Of a DNA stretch of 42,440 nt, positions 24,533-33,230 are shown piece by piece. A program made the translations under genes and the position numbers. Location: assembly GCF_001039575.1 (NCBI RefSeq), contig NZ_JIBT01000046.1, positions 1 to 42,440 on the forward strand, read 5' to 3'. The DNA comes from Halomonas sp. PR-M31 (GTDB taxonomy: Bacteria; Pseudomonadota; Gammaproteobacteria; Pseudomonadales; Halomonadaceae). The notes beneath the pieces were generated by a model, which saw nothing but the letters and a program-made list of their open reading frames with translations, was not told the DNA's origin and searched no databases. Positions within the stretch are counted from its first letter, which is position 1, and each line of letters opens with the position of its first letter.

Positions 24533-24680
24533 TAAGAGGGTGTTTACGAAAGTCACGAGCGACGGTCAGGCAAGGCGAAATCAGTCGAAAAAGCGGAGTT
24601 TACTGGGCGTAAATGAGCATTTTGAGACTGATTTCAACACAGCGTGACCTAGCGCAGTAATTTGTAAACATCCTCTAAGA
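24533..24680. repeat. MITE-like imperfect palindromic element
   Basis: The ~145-bp segment has terminal inverted repeats AGAGGGTGTTTACGAA (24535-24550) and TTTGTAAACATCCTCT (24661-24676). Internal arms AAATCAGTC and GACTGATTT face each other, as do GTTTAC and GTAAAT. CTAAGAGG occurs at both edges (24532-24539, 24675-24682), like a target duplication. It has no coding capacity. It sits between the SDR gene and the 3' end of the MFS gene, whose stop codon (24675-24677) lies on its border. The whole could fold as one long hairpin and act as a terminator. Confidence 0.6.
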
Positions 24681-26024
24681 GGTTTCAGGTTGCTGCCGAC
24701 CCGTTAGTCTATCGTCGACGGCGTTTTCCGAATCCGTCTGAGCCGCCATGCGCATCACTCGCCAGATCAACAGCATGGCGATTATGGTGGTGAATACGCA
24801 GAAGAGCAGGGCGTAGCGCAGCGACTGTTCATCGAAATAGGGAATCAAGAGATCGCTGAGTATGCCGATGGAAAGCGGTCCCAGCCCGACACCGAACAGA
24901 GTGACCATGATGGTCTGAATTGCCAGGGCAGTGCCCCGAGTGTGAGGCGTCACCAGCTGGGTGATGTAGCCCAGCAATGGCCCCACCCACCACACTGCAA
25001 AGAAACCGTTGACACCACACCACAGCATGGCGGCGGGTACAGGAAAACCGCCGATCAGGATGACCCAGTCGCTGGGCCACAGTAGATAGTTGAGCATGGC
25101 GAAAATGCCTATCAGATGGCCGATCTGAGGAATGCGAAGCTGCCAGGAGGGATGACGGCGCACGAAGCGATCCGTCAGCCAGCCGCCGAACAGCATGCCC
25201 AGTGCCGCGGAGCCACCGCCGATTATACCGGCAAGCGTACCCGCCTCGCGCAGTTCCAGATCGTGAATCCTGACCAGGAACGTGGCATTCCACATGCCAT
25301 AGGCGTTGGCCCCCAGGGTGGTGACAGCGCTGGCGATGATCAGGGTGCGATAGGCAGGCTGAGACCATAGCGAGCGGGCGCTCCCTAGCATGCCTTGTAC
25401 CGGAACCTCAAGGCTAGGGGCAGGATCCCAGGCGCCGCGCTGGGGTTCGTGAACCAGAAAGGCCAGCAGCAGCGATAGCACCAATGCCGGGACGCCCACC
25501 AGCATGAAGGTAAATCGCCAGCCCTGCAGCTCCACCAGCCAGGCCCCCAGGCTCAAGGCCACGATGGCGGCCAATGTAGGCGCGGTGGTAAAGCAGCTAA
25601 TGGCGAAAGAGCGCCGCTGGGGTGGATAAAGGTCGGCGATCATCGAAAGCGATGAGGCGGTTACCGGCGCCTCGACCACCGCCACCAGCATGCGTGCCAG
25701 CACCAGCACATAAAAGCCCACGGCGAAGCCACACAGGATGGTGGCCACCCCCCAGCACAATGCGCAGATCGCCAGCAATCGAGTGCGCGAGACCCGGTCT
25801 GCCAGGTGCCCACCGGCAAGCCCGAAGATGGCGTAGACGCCGGCGAAGGCCAGCCCTGATACCAAGCCCATGGCGCTATCGCTGACCCCGAACTCCTGCT
25901 TGATCGGCTCGATCATCACCGCCAGGACCTGACGACCGATGAAATTGTCGGTGTACAGCAGCGTCAGTACCAGCAGCAGCGCATGGCGCCGCCAGGGCGA
26001 GATGGTCGCAGGGGCGTGGGTCAT
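24675..26024 (-). CDS. MFS transporter, spinster-like, last gene of the dmp operon
   Basis: This 449-residue protein has 12 predicted spans. DNFIGRQVLAVMIEPIKQEFGVSD near the N-terminus and GGHLADRVSRTRLL (loop 2-3 motif) identify the spinster-like group of the major facilitator superfamily. Loop 4 to 5 has SMIADLYPPQRRS. It likely imports the growth substrate or an intermediate by proton symport, but efflux is not excluded. It starts 6 bp after the aldolase gene and is therefore in the same operon. The 39325-40674 transporter is a clear paralogue. Confidence 0.88.
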   Translation of the reverse strand: MTHAPATISPWRRHALLLVLTLLYTDNFIGRQVLAVMIEPIKQEFGVSDSAMGLVSGLAFAGVYAIFGLAGGHLADRVSRTRLLAICALCWGVATILCGFAVGFYVLVLARMLVAVVEAPVTASSLSMIADLYPPQRRSFAISCFTTAPTLAAIVALSLGAWLVELQGWRFTFMLVGVPALVLSLLLAFLVHEPQRGAWDPAPSLEVPVQGMLGSARSLWSQPAYRTLIIASAVTTLGANAYGMWNATFLVRIHDLELREAGTLAGIIGGGSAALGMLFGGWLTDRFVRRHPSWQLRIPQIGHLIGIFAMLNYLLWPSDWVILIGGFPVPAAMLWCGVNGFFAVWWVGPLLGYITQLVTPHTRGTALAIQTIMVTLFGVGLGPLSIGILSDLLIPYFDEQSLRYALLFCVFTTIIAMLLIWRVMRMAAQTDSENAVDDRLTGRQQPETS

Positions 26025-26030
26025 CGGCGC

Positions 26031-27058
26031 TTATCCGACCTGACGCTCACGAGCCATGGACATGGCGGTGTCCTCGATCATGTCCTCCTGGCCGCCCACG
26101 GTGCCGCGCTTGCCAAGCTCCACCAGAATGTCCCGGGCAGAAACGCCATATTTCTTGCTGGCGCGCTGAGCGAACAGTAGAAAAGACGAATAGACGCCGG
26201 CGTACCCTAGGGTCAAGGCGTCCCGATCGACGCGAATCGGCTGGTCCATCATCGGCACCACGATATCCTCGGCGACATCCATGATGCGATACAGATCCAC
26301 CCCGTGCTTGACGCCCATGCGCTCGAGTACCGCCACGAACACCTCTAGCGGCGTGTTGCCCGCCCCGGCCCCAAGCCCTGCCACGGAGCCGTCGATACGA
26401 GCGGCACCGGCCTCGATGGCGGCCAAGGAGTTGGCGATGCCCATGCCCAGATTGTGATGGCCGTGGAAGCCGATCTCGGTCTCCGGCTGCAGCTCACTGC
26501 GCAGCAGCCCCAGCCGAGCGGTCACATCGTCCGGCAGCATATAGCCCGCGGAGTCCGTGCAGTAGATGCAGTTGGCGCCATAGGACTCCATCAGCTTGGC
26601 CTGGGCCAGTAGCTTCTCCGGCTCGATCATGTGAGCCATCATCAGAAAGCCCACGGTGTCCAGGCCCAGCTTGCGGGCCATGCCGATATGCTGCTCGGCA
26701 ACGTCCGCCTCGGTGCAGTGAGTCGCGATGCGGATCGTCGAGACACCAAGATCCTTGGCCATGTGCAGATGGTCCAGGGTGGCGATGCCCGGCAGCAGCA
26801 GGGCAGAGACTCGCGCCTGCTCCATTTTCGGCACCACCGCCTGCAGGTACTCCTCGTCACTATGGGCGGGGAAGCCGTAGTTGAGTGAAGCGCCGCCAAG
26901 GCCATCGCCGTGGGTGACCTCGATCAGCGGCACGCCGGCCCGGTCCAGGCCGGTGGCCACCGCGATCATCTCCTCGAGGCTGATCTGATGACCCTTGGCA
27001 TGCATGCGTCGCGCAGAGACATGTCGTGCAGGGTGACGTGCTTTCCTTGTAGATTCAT
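26031..27058 (-). CDS. dmpG: 4-hydroxy-2-oxovalerate aldolase (one-base frameshift near the 5' end)
   Basis: The enzyme splits 4-hydroxy-2-oxovalerate into pyruvate and acetaldehyde, and channels acetaldehyde to the DmpF dehydrogenase. It is a DRE-TIM barrel protein of about 342 residues. The N-terminal MNLQGK[11 protein letters not shown] begins at 27058 behind GAGGAG. One G is missing after RD (GACGGCATG read as GACGCATG near 27006), after which [13 protein letters not shown] continues in frame. The metal His pair is in [10 protein letters not shown], and the [11 protein letters not shown] and [14 protein letters not shown] motifs are typical. It is 10 bp downstream of dmpF and 6 bp upstream of the MFS gene. 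Confidence 0.93.
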
Positions 27059-27068
27059 GTCGCGCTCC

Positions 27069-27980
27069 TCAGGCAGTGACGGGGGTGAGTTCCAGATTGC
27101 CGCTGACCAGTTCCTTGGCGAACAACTCCGCGGTACGCAGGGCAGAGGCGGTCATGATGTCCAGATTGCCCGCATACTTGGGCAGGTAGTCTCCCAGGCC
27201 CTCGACCTCCAGAAACACCGAGACCTTGCGCCCATCGAAGACCGGCCCGTTCTTGAGCCGATAGCCCGGCACGTACTGCTGCACCTCTTCGATCATGGCC
27301 CGCACGGAGTCGGTAATGGCTTGCTGATCCGGCTCGTCCACGGTCAGGCAATGAATGGTGTCGCGCATGATCAAGGGTGGCTCGGCGGGATTGATGACGA
27401 TGATCGCCTTGCCTTTTTGAGCGCCGCCGACCTTCTCTACCGCGCCAGCGGTGGTGCGGGTGAACTCGTCGATGTTTTGGCGGGTGCCCGGTCCCACGGA
27501 GCGGGACGACACGGTGGCGACGATCTCGCCGTATTCCACCGGCTGCACGCGGCTAACCGCGTAGACCATGGGGATGGTGGCCTGACCGCCGCAGGTCACC
27601 ATGTTGACGTTCATCTCGCCGTTGCCCAGATGGCCTTCCAGATTCACCGGGGGTACGCAGAATGGCCCGACCGCCGCCGGGGTCAGGTCGATCATCAGGA
27701 CCCCCAGGGCATTGAGCTTGCGAGAATTTTCCGCGTGCACGTAGGCGGAGGTGGCATCGAAGGCGATCTGCACGCCATCTTCCTTGACGTGGGGTAGCAG
27801 TCCGTCGATCCCTTCCGCCGTGGTCTTCAAGCCCATTTGTCGGGCGCGTTCCAGCCCCTCTGAGTTTTCATCGATGCCGACCATCCACACCGGCTCGAGC
27901 AGAGAGCTGCGAGCAAGCTTGTAAAGCAGGTCGGTGCCGATGTTGCCGGAGCCGATCAGGACACACTTGATCTTGTTCAT
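27069..27980 (-). CDS. dmpF: Acetaldehyde dehydrogenase (acetylating)
   Basis: The enzyme converts acetaldehyde, NAD and CoA to acetyl-CoA and works as a complex with the aldolase. The 303-residue protein is the normal size. It has the N-terminal Rossmann motif [26 protein letters not shown] near residue 75, the catalytic Cys in [12 protein letters not shown] near residue 129, and [16 protein letters not shown] near 160. An AAAGGT Shine-Dalgarno precedes the ATG. It is complete, with no frameshift, and lies between dmpE and dmpG in the conserved order of meta-cleavage lower pathways. Confidence 0.95.
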   Translation of the reverse strand: MNKIKCVLIGSGNIGTDLLYKLARSSLLEPVWMVGIDENSEGLERARQMGLKTTAEGIDGLLPHVKEDGVQIAFDATSAYVHAENSRKLNALGVLMIDLTPAAVGPFCVPPVNLEGHLGNGEMNVNMVTCGGQATIPMVYAVSRVQPVEYGEIVATVSSRSVGPGTRQNIDEFTRTTAGAVEKVGGAQKGKAIIVINPAEPPLIMRDTIHCLTVDEPDQQAITDSVRAMIEEVQQYVPGYRLKNGPVFDGRKVSVFLEVEGLGDYLPKYAGNLDIMTASALRTAELFAKELVSGNLELTPVTA

Positions 27981-28024
27981 GGGGCTACCTTTATTAAATG
28001 GGACGCGAGGGCACTCGCCGATGT

Positions 28025-28811
28025 TTAGCCAAACGTAATGGAGCAGTCGCCCAGGCCGCGAATCCGCAGCTGGAATCGATCGCCTGAAACGACGGGTACC
28101 AGCGGTGCCAAGCGCCGGAGAGAATCAGTTCGCCCTTGCGAAAGGGAATGCCATATTCCCCCAAGGTATTGGCCAGCCAGGCCACTGCTTCCGCAGGATG
28201 GCCCTGTACGGCGGCGCCCACGCCGCTGCCGGCGGCCTCACCGTTGCGCCATACCGTCATCTCCAGAGCGGCCAGATCCAGCCCCTCCGGGGAGACCCGA
28301 TTCTCACCAATCACGAAGATGCCGCAGGAGGCGTTGTCCGCCACGGTGTCCTCGATGCGGATCTTCCAGTTCTCGATGCGCGAATCGACGATCTCAAAAC
28401 AGGGGGCGACCCACTCCGTGGCATTCAATACGTCGTCCCGGGTAACACCGGGCCCTGAAGATCGGCCTTGAGCATGAAGGCGATCTCGCCTTCGGCCCGG
28501 GGCTGGATCAGGCGCGCTTCGTTCAGGGAAACGCAGGTATCGGCGGAGTAGTGCATGCGATCGGTGAGGAAACCGAAATCCGGCTGATGCACGTTCAGCA
28601 TGTCCTGGACCGCCTGGCTGGTCACGCCGATCTTCTTGCCGATCACACGCTCACCTGATGCCTCGCGGCGTTTCAGCGCATGCAGCGAGATCCGGTAGGC
28701 CGCGTCGATATCGATTTCCGGATGGCGACTGGTCAGGGGCGCCAGCGTATGGCCGTCCTGCAGGGCGGCAAATAGCTCATCCCCCAACGATTCAATTAAT
28801 GTTTGATGCAC
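28025..28811 (-). CDS. dmpE: 2-hydroxypenta-2,4-dienoate hydratase (two one-base frameshifts)
   Basis: The enzyme hydrates 2-hydroxypenta-2,4-dienoate to 4-hydroxy-2-oxovalerate, feeding DmpG. The GTG start at 28811 has AAGGAG upstream. The first 120 residues carry the [20 protein letters not shown] segment and [12 protein letters not shown] lost C near 28451 shifts the frame at DLQGP. The middle part then carries [17 protein letters not shown] and [12 protein letters not shown] lost T near 28110 shifts it again, after which [20 protein letters not shown] leads to TAA at 28025. Joined, it gives about 262 residues, the usual length. A related oxo-hydratase or decarboxylase of the same fold is possible, but dmpF and dmpG beside it favour the hydratase. 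Confidence 0.88.
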
Positions 28812-28859
28812 GGCGGCTCTCCTTGGTTCTCCTCGGCTCTCTCTTTGACGTCTCTCGAC

Positions 28860-29636
28860 TCAACCCGGCCAGACACTGCCTTCGGCGCCGCCATCCACTT
28901 CAATGACCTTGCCGGTGATCCAGGCTGCCGCGGGAGTGGCCAGAAAAAGCGCGGCGGCGGCGATGTCTTCAACCTGGCCCAGGCGCTTCAATGGCGTGTT
29001 GTTGGCCATGGCCTCCAGCATTTCCGGGGAAGCGGCATTTTCCAGGGCGGCGGTAAGAATCGGCCCCGGCGCAATGGCGTTGACCCGCACCTGAGGCGCA
29101 AAATCCTGAGCCAACAGCCGCGTCATGTGGGTCAAGGCCGCCTTGGCGGTGCCGTAGGCGCTGAAATGCCGCTGCACGTAACGGGCCGCTCCGGAGGTGA
29201 TGTTGATGACGCTGCCAGCGCCGGCTTCACGCATGTGCGGTACGCACAGCTGGGTCAGGGCATAGGCGGAGGTAACGTTGAAGTGCAGCACCCGATCGAG
29301 TTCCTCGGGGGTCATCTTCAAGGGGCTGTTGGGGCCGGAGCCGCCGGCGTTGTTGACCAGCTGGGTGATACCGCCCAGCTCTTCTCTGGTACGGGCTACC
29401 AGCATGCGGCGCTGTTCGGGGTCGTTGACGTCGCAGCTCAACGCCAGGGCACGTCGGCCCCGAGAGCGAATCTCGTCGGCGACGGTTTCAACGTCCGCCA
29501 AGGTGCGCGCCGAGCAGGCCACATCGGCACCGGCATCGGCGAAGGCCAGGGCGATGGCGCGGCCCAGCCCACGACCGGCGCCGGTGACCACAGCCACTTG
29601 ACCTTCCATCGAGAAGCGATCCAGAAGCGTTGTCAT
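28860..29636 (-). CDS. SDR resembling 7-alpha-hydroxysteroid dehydrogenase
   Basis: This 258-residue classical SDR has TGAGRGLG at residues 18-25, the NNAGGSGP motif near 93, the catalytic Ser in INITSGAA and Tyr-Lys in YGTAK near 158. The NNAGGxGP, APGPILT and LKRLGQVEDIAAAALFL segments recall E. coli 7-alpha-HSD. This is resemblance from memory, and a ring-hydroxyl dehydrogenase in the same catabolic pathway is the inference. Its ATG overlaps the flavin reductase stop by one base (TAATG), so translation is coupled. Confidence 0.8.
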   Translation of the reverse strand: MTTLLDRFSMEGQVAVVTGAGRGLGRAIALAFADAGADVACSARTLADVETVADEIRSRGRRALALSCDVNDPEQRRMLVARTREELGGITQLVNNAGGSGPNSPLKMTPEELDRVLHFNVTSAYALTQLCVPHMREAGAGSVINITSGAARYVQRHFSAYGTAKAALTHMTRLLAQDFAPQVRVNAIAPGPILTAALENAASPEMLEAMANNTPLKRLGQVEDIAAAALFLATPAAAWITGKVIEVDGGAEGSVWPG

Positions 29637-30631
29637 TATTGAGTGTCTCCTATCGTTTCAGGTGTCGACCATAGATCCGGCAGTCCCGGGTCGCTGTCGT
29701 TGATCAAGCGCTTGAGCAGCAGCTTCAGGGCCAGGGTGTCGCCAGGGCCCAGTTTGGCCAGAAGGTCTTCTTCGACCGCCTTGGCGGCAGCGATCTGGTG
29801 CAGGGAAATGTCCCGGCCTTCTCCGGTAAGACGGTAGCGGGTAATGCCACCTTCAACCTCGGCAACGATACAGCCCTCTGTCTCGAGGGTATCCAGATCC
29901 TCTTGGGTCACCGGATCGCCGGTATAGCCGATATAGCCGTTTAGCTCCTGCAGGGTCTGGTTATCGCGCACGATGAGTACCGACAGGATGTAGAACAACT
30001 TGTCCTTGAAGGTTTTGCTCTGCTGCTGGCGCAGTTGATAGAGCATCTGGAAATGGGCGCGGCCCAAGAGATAACCGACCAGGTCCTCGGTATAGCCGCA
30101 TTCCGGTGCCGGCGTGCCGGTGGTCAGACGCGGAGTTTCCCGGGGCTTGCGGGCGGTGAATGCATACTGTCCACTCTGAAACACTAGTGGCGGCAGTTCG
30201 CTTTGATCAAAGGCCAGCACCTCGCCAATGAAGATCAGGTGATCGCCACCGTCGTGGGTAAAGACCGTACGGCATTGAAAGCGGGCGGTGCAGTCGTGCA
30301 GCAAGGGGGCAGGAGTAATGCCTTCATCCAGCACTATTTCGGCGAACTTGTCCTCGCCGCGAGAGGCAAAACGCCCGGAAAGCGCTTCCTGCTCCGTCGA
30401 CAGCACATGCACGTTCCAGTGATCCGTGGAGTTGAACACCGGTAGGCTCTGGGCATTCTTGGCCAGGCTCCACAACACCAGAGGGGGATCCATGGAGACC
30501 GAGTTGAAGCTGTTGGCAGTGATGCCCACCGGGGTGCCGTCCTCCGCCTGAGCGGTAATGATGGTGACACCAGTGGTGAACGTACCCAGGGCACTTCGAA
30601 AGGCGCGGGTATCGAAGCTGCTTTGGCTCAT
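29636..30631 (-). CDS. Flavin reductase with C-terminal MarR-like domain (two-component monooxygenase reductase)
   Basis: This is a 331-residue protein. Residues 1-170 are a flavin reductase domain, with FTTGVTIITAQ and GITANSFNSVSMDPPLVLWSL as the FMN-binding core and GDHLIFIGEVLAF as the closing strand. Residues about 190-320 are helical, with a winged-helix MarR-like pattern. The same layout occurs in the reductase C1 of p-hydroxyphenylacetate hydroxylase, where the tail inhibits the reductase until substrate binds. It would supply reduced flavin to an oxygenase component not present in this window. It leads the operon to dmpEFG and the MFS gene. A 20-bp palindrome lies 58 bp upstream. Confidence 0.85.
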   Translation of the reverse strand: MSQSSFDTRAFRSALGTFTTGVTIITAQAEDGTPVGITANSFNSVSMDPPLVLWSLAKNAQSLPVFNSTDHWNVHVLSTEQEALSGRFASRGEDKFAEIVLDEGITPAPLLHDCTARFQCRTVFTHDGGDHLIFIGEVLAFDQSELPPLVFQSGQYAFTARKPRETPRLTTGTPAPECGYTEDLVGYLLGRAHFQMLYQLRQQQSKTFKDKLFYILSVLIVRDNQTLQELNGYIGYTGDPVTQEDLDTLETEGCIVAEVEGGITRYRLTGEGRDISLHQIAAAKAVEEDLLAKLGPGDTLALKLLLKRLINDSDPGLPDLWSTPETIGDTQ

Positions 30632-30689
30632 CGCGAGGGCTCCTGCCTTATTGTCTTGCTGGCAGTATCCTGTGCCGTTGCCGATGCCT

Positions 30690-30709
30690 CATCGTCTTTC
30701 CGGACTACG
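30690..30709. promoter_or_regulatory. Shared operator-like palindrome, site 2
   Basis: CATCGTCTTTCCGGACTACG matches 13 of 16 arm positions of CGTCGTCC-N4-GGACGACG. It lies 58 bp upstream of the flavin reductase start, at the head of the dmp operon. Confidence 0.65.
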
Positions 30710-30810
30710 GCTTTATCTCAGTGCCGGCAACAGGAAGGTGAGTAATGCCGGGGGCAGGGCGCCCATCCTGCGCGAGGTTCAAATTGAATTCCCACCGCCT
30801 CGGTTCCCCT

Positions 30811-30830
30811 CGTCGTCCGATTGGACGACG
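30811..30830. promoter_or_regulatory. Shared operator-like palindrome, site 1 (perfect copy)
   Basis: CGTCGTCCGATTGGACGACG has perfect 8-bp arms around GATT. It lies 65 bp before the aldehyde dehydrogenase start in the region shared with the divergent flavin reductase operon. It defines the motif used for the other five sites. Confidence 0.75.
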
Positions 30831-30895
30831 CTTCAAGCATTGTGATGGGCTAACAAGGGAGTCATTGACGAACATGACGATAAAAGGGCTTTCAC

Positions 30896-32331
30896 ATGGC
30901 GGATACACGCAATCACGCTGAAGACATAGCACAGCGACTCATGCAGCAACGAGCGGCCTTCACCGCCGCCGGCGAGGTCAGCGTCGAGGAGCGCCGCGCC
31001 CGCCTGCAACAGGTGATCAATCTATTGGTGGCTTATCACGAGCCGCTCGCCGATGCCATGGGCGAGGATTTCGGCGGTCGCCACCCAGGCTATTCGATCA
31101 TGAACGATATCCTCGGCACCCTGGGCTCGCTCAAGCATACCCGGGACCATCTCGAAAAATGGATGCAGGCAGACAAGCGGCCGCCGTTCTTTCCCTACGA
31201 TCAGCTGGGTGCCGAAGCCTGGGTGATGTATCAGCCCAAAGGGTGGTAGGCATTATCGGCACCTGGAACGCGCCGGTCTTCACCTTGCTCAGCCCTTTGG
31301 CCTGCGTATTGGGCGCGGGTAATCGAGCGATATTAAAGCCCTCCGAGATCGCACCGCGCACTGCCGAGGTGCTGGCCAACGCCTTCGCCGAACGTATCGA
31401 TCCCGACATCATCGATGTGGTCACTGGAGATGCCGAAGTGGGCGCCGCCTTTGCCGCCCAGGCTTTCGATCATCTGGTGTTCACCGGCAGTACCCAAGTG
31501 GGGCGCAAGATCATGGCCGCCGCCGCGGAGAACCTGGTGCCGGTCACCCTGGAGCTGGGGGGCAAGTCGCCGACCATCCTTGGGCGTAGCGCCGACCTGG
31601 ATGCCGCCACCCATCGAATCGCCTTGGCCAAGTCCACCAATGGCGGCCAGATATGCATCAGTCCAGACCTCTTATACGTGCCCCGGGAGCGATTGGAGGA
31701 AGCGCTTACCGGTCTCAAGCAGGCTTTTGCGAGTCTCTACCCAAGCGTCGCGGAGAACCCGGACGTCGTTTCGGTGATCAACGACGCGCACCTGACCCGC
31801 ATCGAAGGGTATATCGATGAAGTACGCCAGGCGGGAGGACGCATCGAAATTACCCCGGAGGATACCACCGAGGACGAGAGTAGCCGCCGACGCGCCCTGC
31901 ATCTGATCGTCGATCCGCCGCGCAGCAGCCGTATCCTGCAGGAAGAAATCTTCGGCCCGGCGCTGGTGGTATTGCCCTATGACCGGATCGATGAGGTGAT
32001 TGCGGATATCAATCATCGCAGTCGGCCTTTGGCGCTTTATTATTTTGGCGAAGACGCCGCCGAACAGCGTCAGGTGCTCGAGCACACGCTCTCCGGAGGC
32101 GTAACGATCAACGACGCCTTGATGCACGCGGCCATGCACGAGGCGCCCTTCGGTGGGGTGGGCGCCTCGGGCATGGGGCACTATCACGGCTTCGACGGTT
32201 TTCGTGAATTCAGCCATATGCGCACGGTGTTCAAGGCGCCGTCGATAGACCCGCGAGCCGAATGGGGGGTGCTGCCGCCCTACGACGATGGCTTTCTGGC
32301 CGCCATGAAAGCCCAGGTCGTGCCGGATTGA
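30896..32331 (+). CDS. Aldehyde dehydrogenase, coniferyl-aldehyde-dehydrogenase-like (one-base frameshift)
   Basis: This enzyme, about 478 residues when joined, oxidises an aldehyde to the acid with NAD(P). The N-terminal 117 residues end out of frame at YQPKGW. Restoring one G near 31240 (GGGG read as GGG) continues into VVGIIGTWNAPVFTLLSPL. The nucleotide loop is FTGSTQVGRKI, the general-base Glu is in LELGGKSP, and the catalytic Cys in NGGQICISPD. The compact length and motifs match the coniferyl aldehyde dehydrogenase branch, but the natural substrate could be any side-chain aldehyde of the island's growth substrate. An operator-like palindrome lies upstream. The enoyl-CoA hydratase gene follows after 33 bp. 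Confidence 0.85.
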
Positions 32332-32364
32332 CGTGCCCATACAAAAGCTCGAACGAGGTCCTGC

Positions 32365-33098
32365 ATGAGTCAGCTATTGATCAGCCAGCAAGCGCAAGGT
32401 GTGTTACGCCTGACCCTGAATCGTCCGGAGAGCAAGAATGCCTTGAACCGCCCCCTGTACGCGGCGCTGAGCGAGGCTCTCGCTCAAGCCGATGAGGACT
32501 CGGCCGTTCAAGTGGTAGTGATCGACGGCGCGGGGGATAGCTTTTGTGCCGGCAACGATCTGCAGGATTTCCTGGTAGCCGACGACCCGCTCGCTGCCTC
32601 CCGGCGCCTGTTCAAAATTCTTACGGCATTCTCCAAACCCTTGGTCGCCAAGGTACAGGGTCATGCGGTCGGTATCGGCACTACGCTGTTGTTGCATTGC
32701 GATCTGGTGCTCTGCCAGGAAGAGGCGCGTTTCCTGTTGCCTTTCACTCGATTAGGCTGGTGCCGGAAGGCGGCAGTAGTCTGCTGCTGCCGCAGCTGAT
32801 CGGCCACCTCAAGGCCTTCGAACTGCTGGTAATGGGGGAGACCTGCGACGCCGCTACCGCCCAGCAGCTGGGGCTGGTCAACGCGGTACTGTCGGCGGCG
32901 GATATAGAGGACGCGCTTGCGCAACGCCTGAAACGGCTTCTCGCGTTGCCCCAGGCGGCGGTCCGGCAGGGTAAGGCCATGTTGCGGGATCATCAACGTG
33001 AGCGCTTGCGTCAGATCGTCGAGGAAGAACTCGATGTCTTCGAAGAGTATTTGCATACCCCTGAGGCGCGAGCGGCCTTGCACAAGTTCTTGAATTGA
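32365..33098 (+). CDS. Enoyl-CoA hydratase/isomerase family protein (one-base frameshift)
   Basis: This crotonase-fold enzyme is about 244 residues when joined. LTLNRPESKNALN near residue 17 and SFCAGNDLQDF near 60 (oxyanion hole) are family motifs. GHAVGIGTTLLLHCDLV is the second oxyanion segment. The frame breaks at FTRLG near 32756. Restoring one base gives RLGLVPEGGSSLLLPQLIG and continues to the stop at 33098. In LVPEGGSS the Glu sits where hydratases and isomerases place a catalytic acid. It probably takes part in beta-oxidation of an acyl-CoA side chain, together with the aldehyde dehydrogenase upstream and the acyl-CoA synthetase at the window end. Confidence 0.85.
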
Positions 33099-33116
33099 AA
33101 TGATGGGTTTTTTCGC

Positions 33117-33147
33117 AAAATGGCTCTCGAGAAGAGCCATTTTCTTT
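33117..33147 (+). terminator. Rho-independent terminator after the enoyl-CoA hydratase gene
   Basis: AAAATGGCTCT (33117-33127) pairs with AGAGCCATTTT (33133-33143) around CGAGA, followed by a T-rich tail on the plus strand. Confidence 0.85.
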
Positions 33148-33176
33148 TCAGGCCATGTCTGTATTAAAACATCCAT

Positions 33177-33205
33177 AAAAAAACCCATCGGCCTGAGCCG
33201 ATGGG
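33177..33205 (-). terminator. Rho-independent terminator of the DUF1302 operon
   Basis: CCCATCGGC (33184-33192) and GCCGATGGG (33197-33205) form a stem with a 4-nt loop. The minus strand continues into seven T. It lies 25 bp after the DUF1302 stop. Confidence 0.9.
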
Positions 33206-33230
33206 CATCAAGTGCCATGCCTAACGTGAA

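Noticed and set aside
24533-24680. CRISPR array or complete insertion sequence
   Set aside because: There is no repeat-spacer periodicity and no transposase frame. The structure is a single imperfect palindrome.
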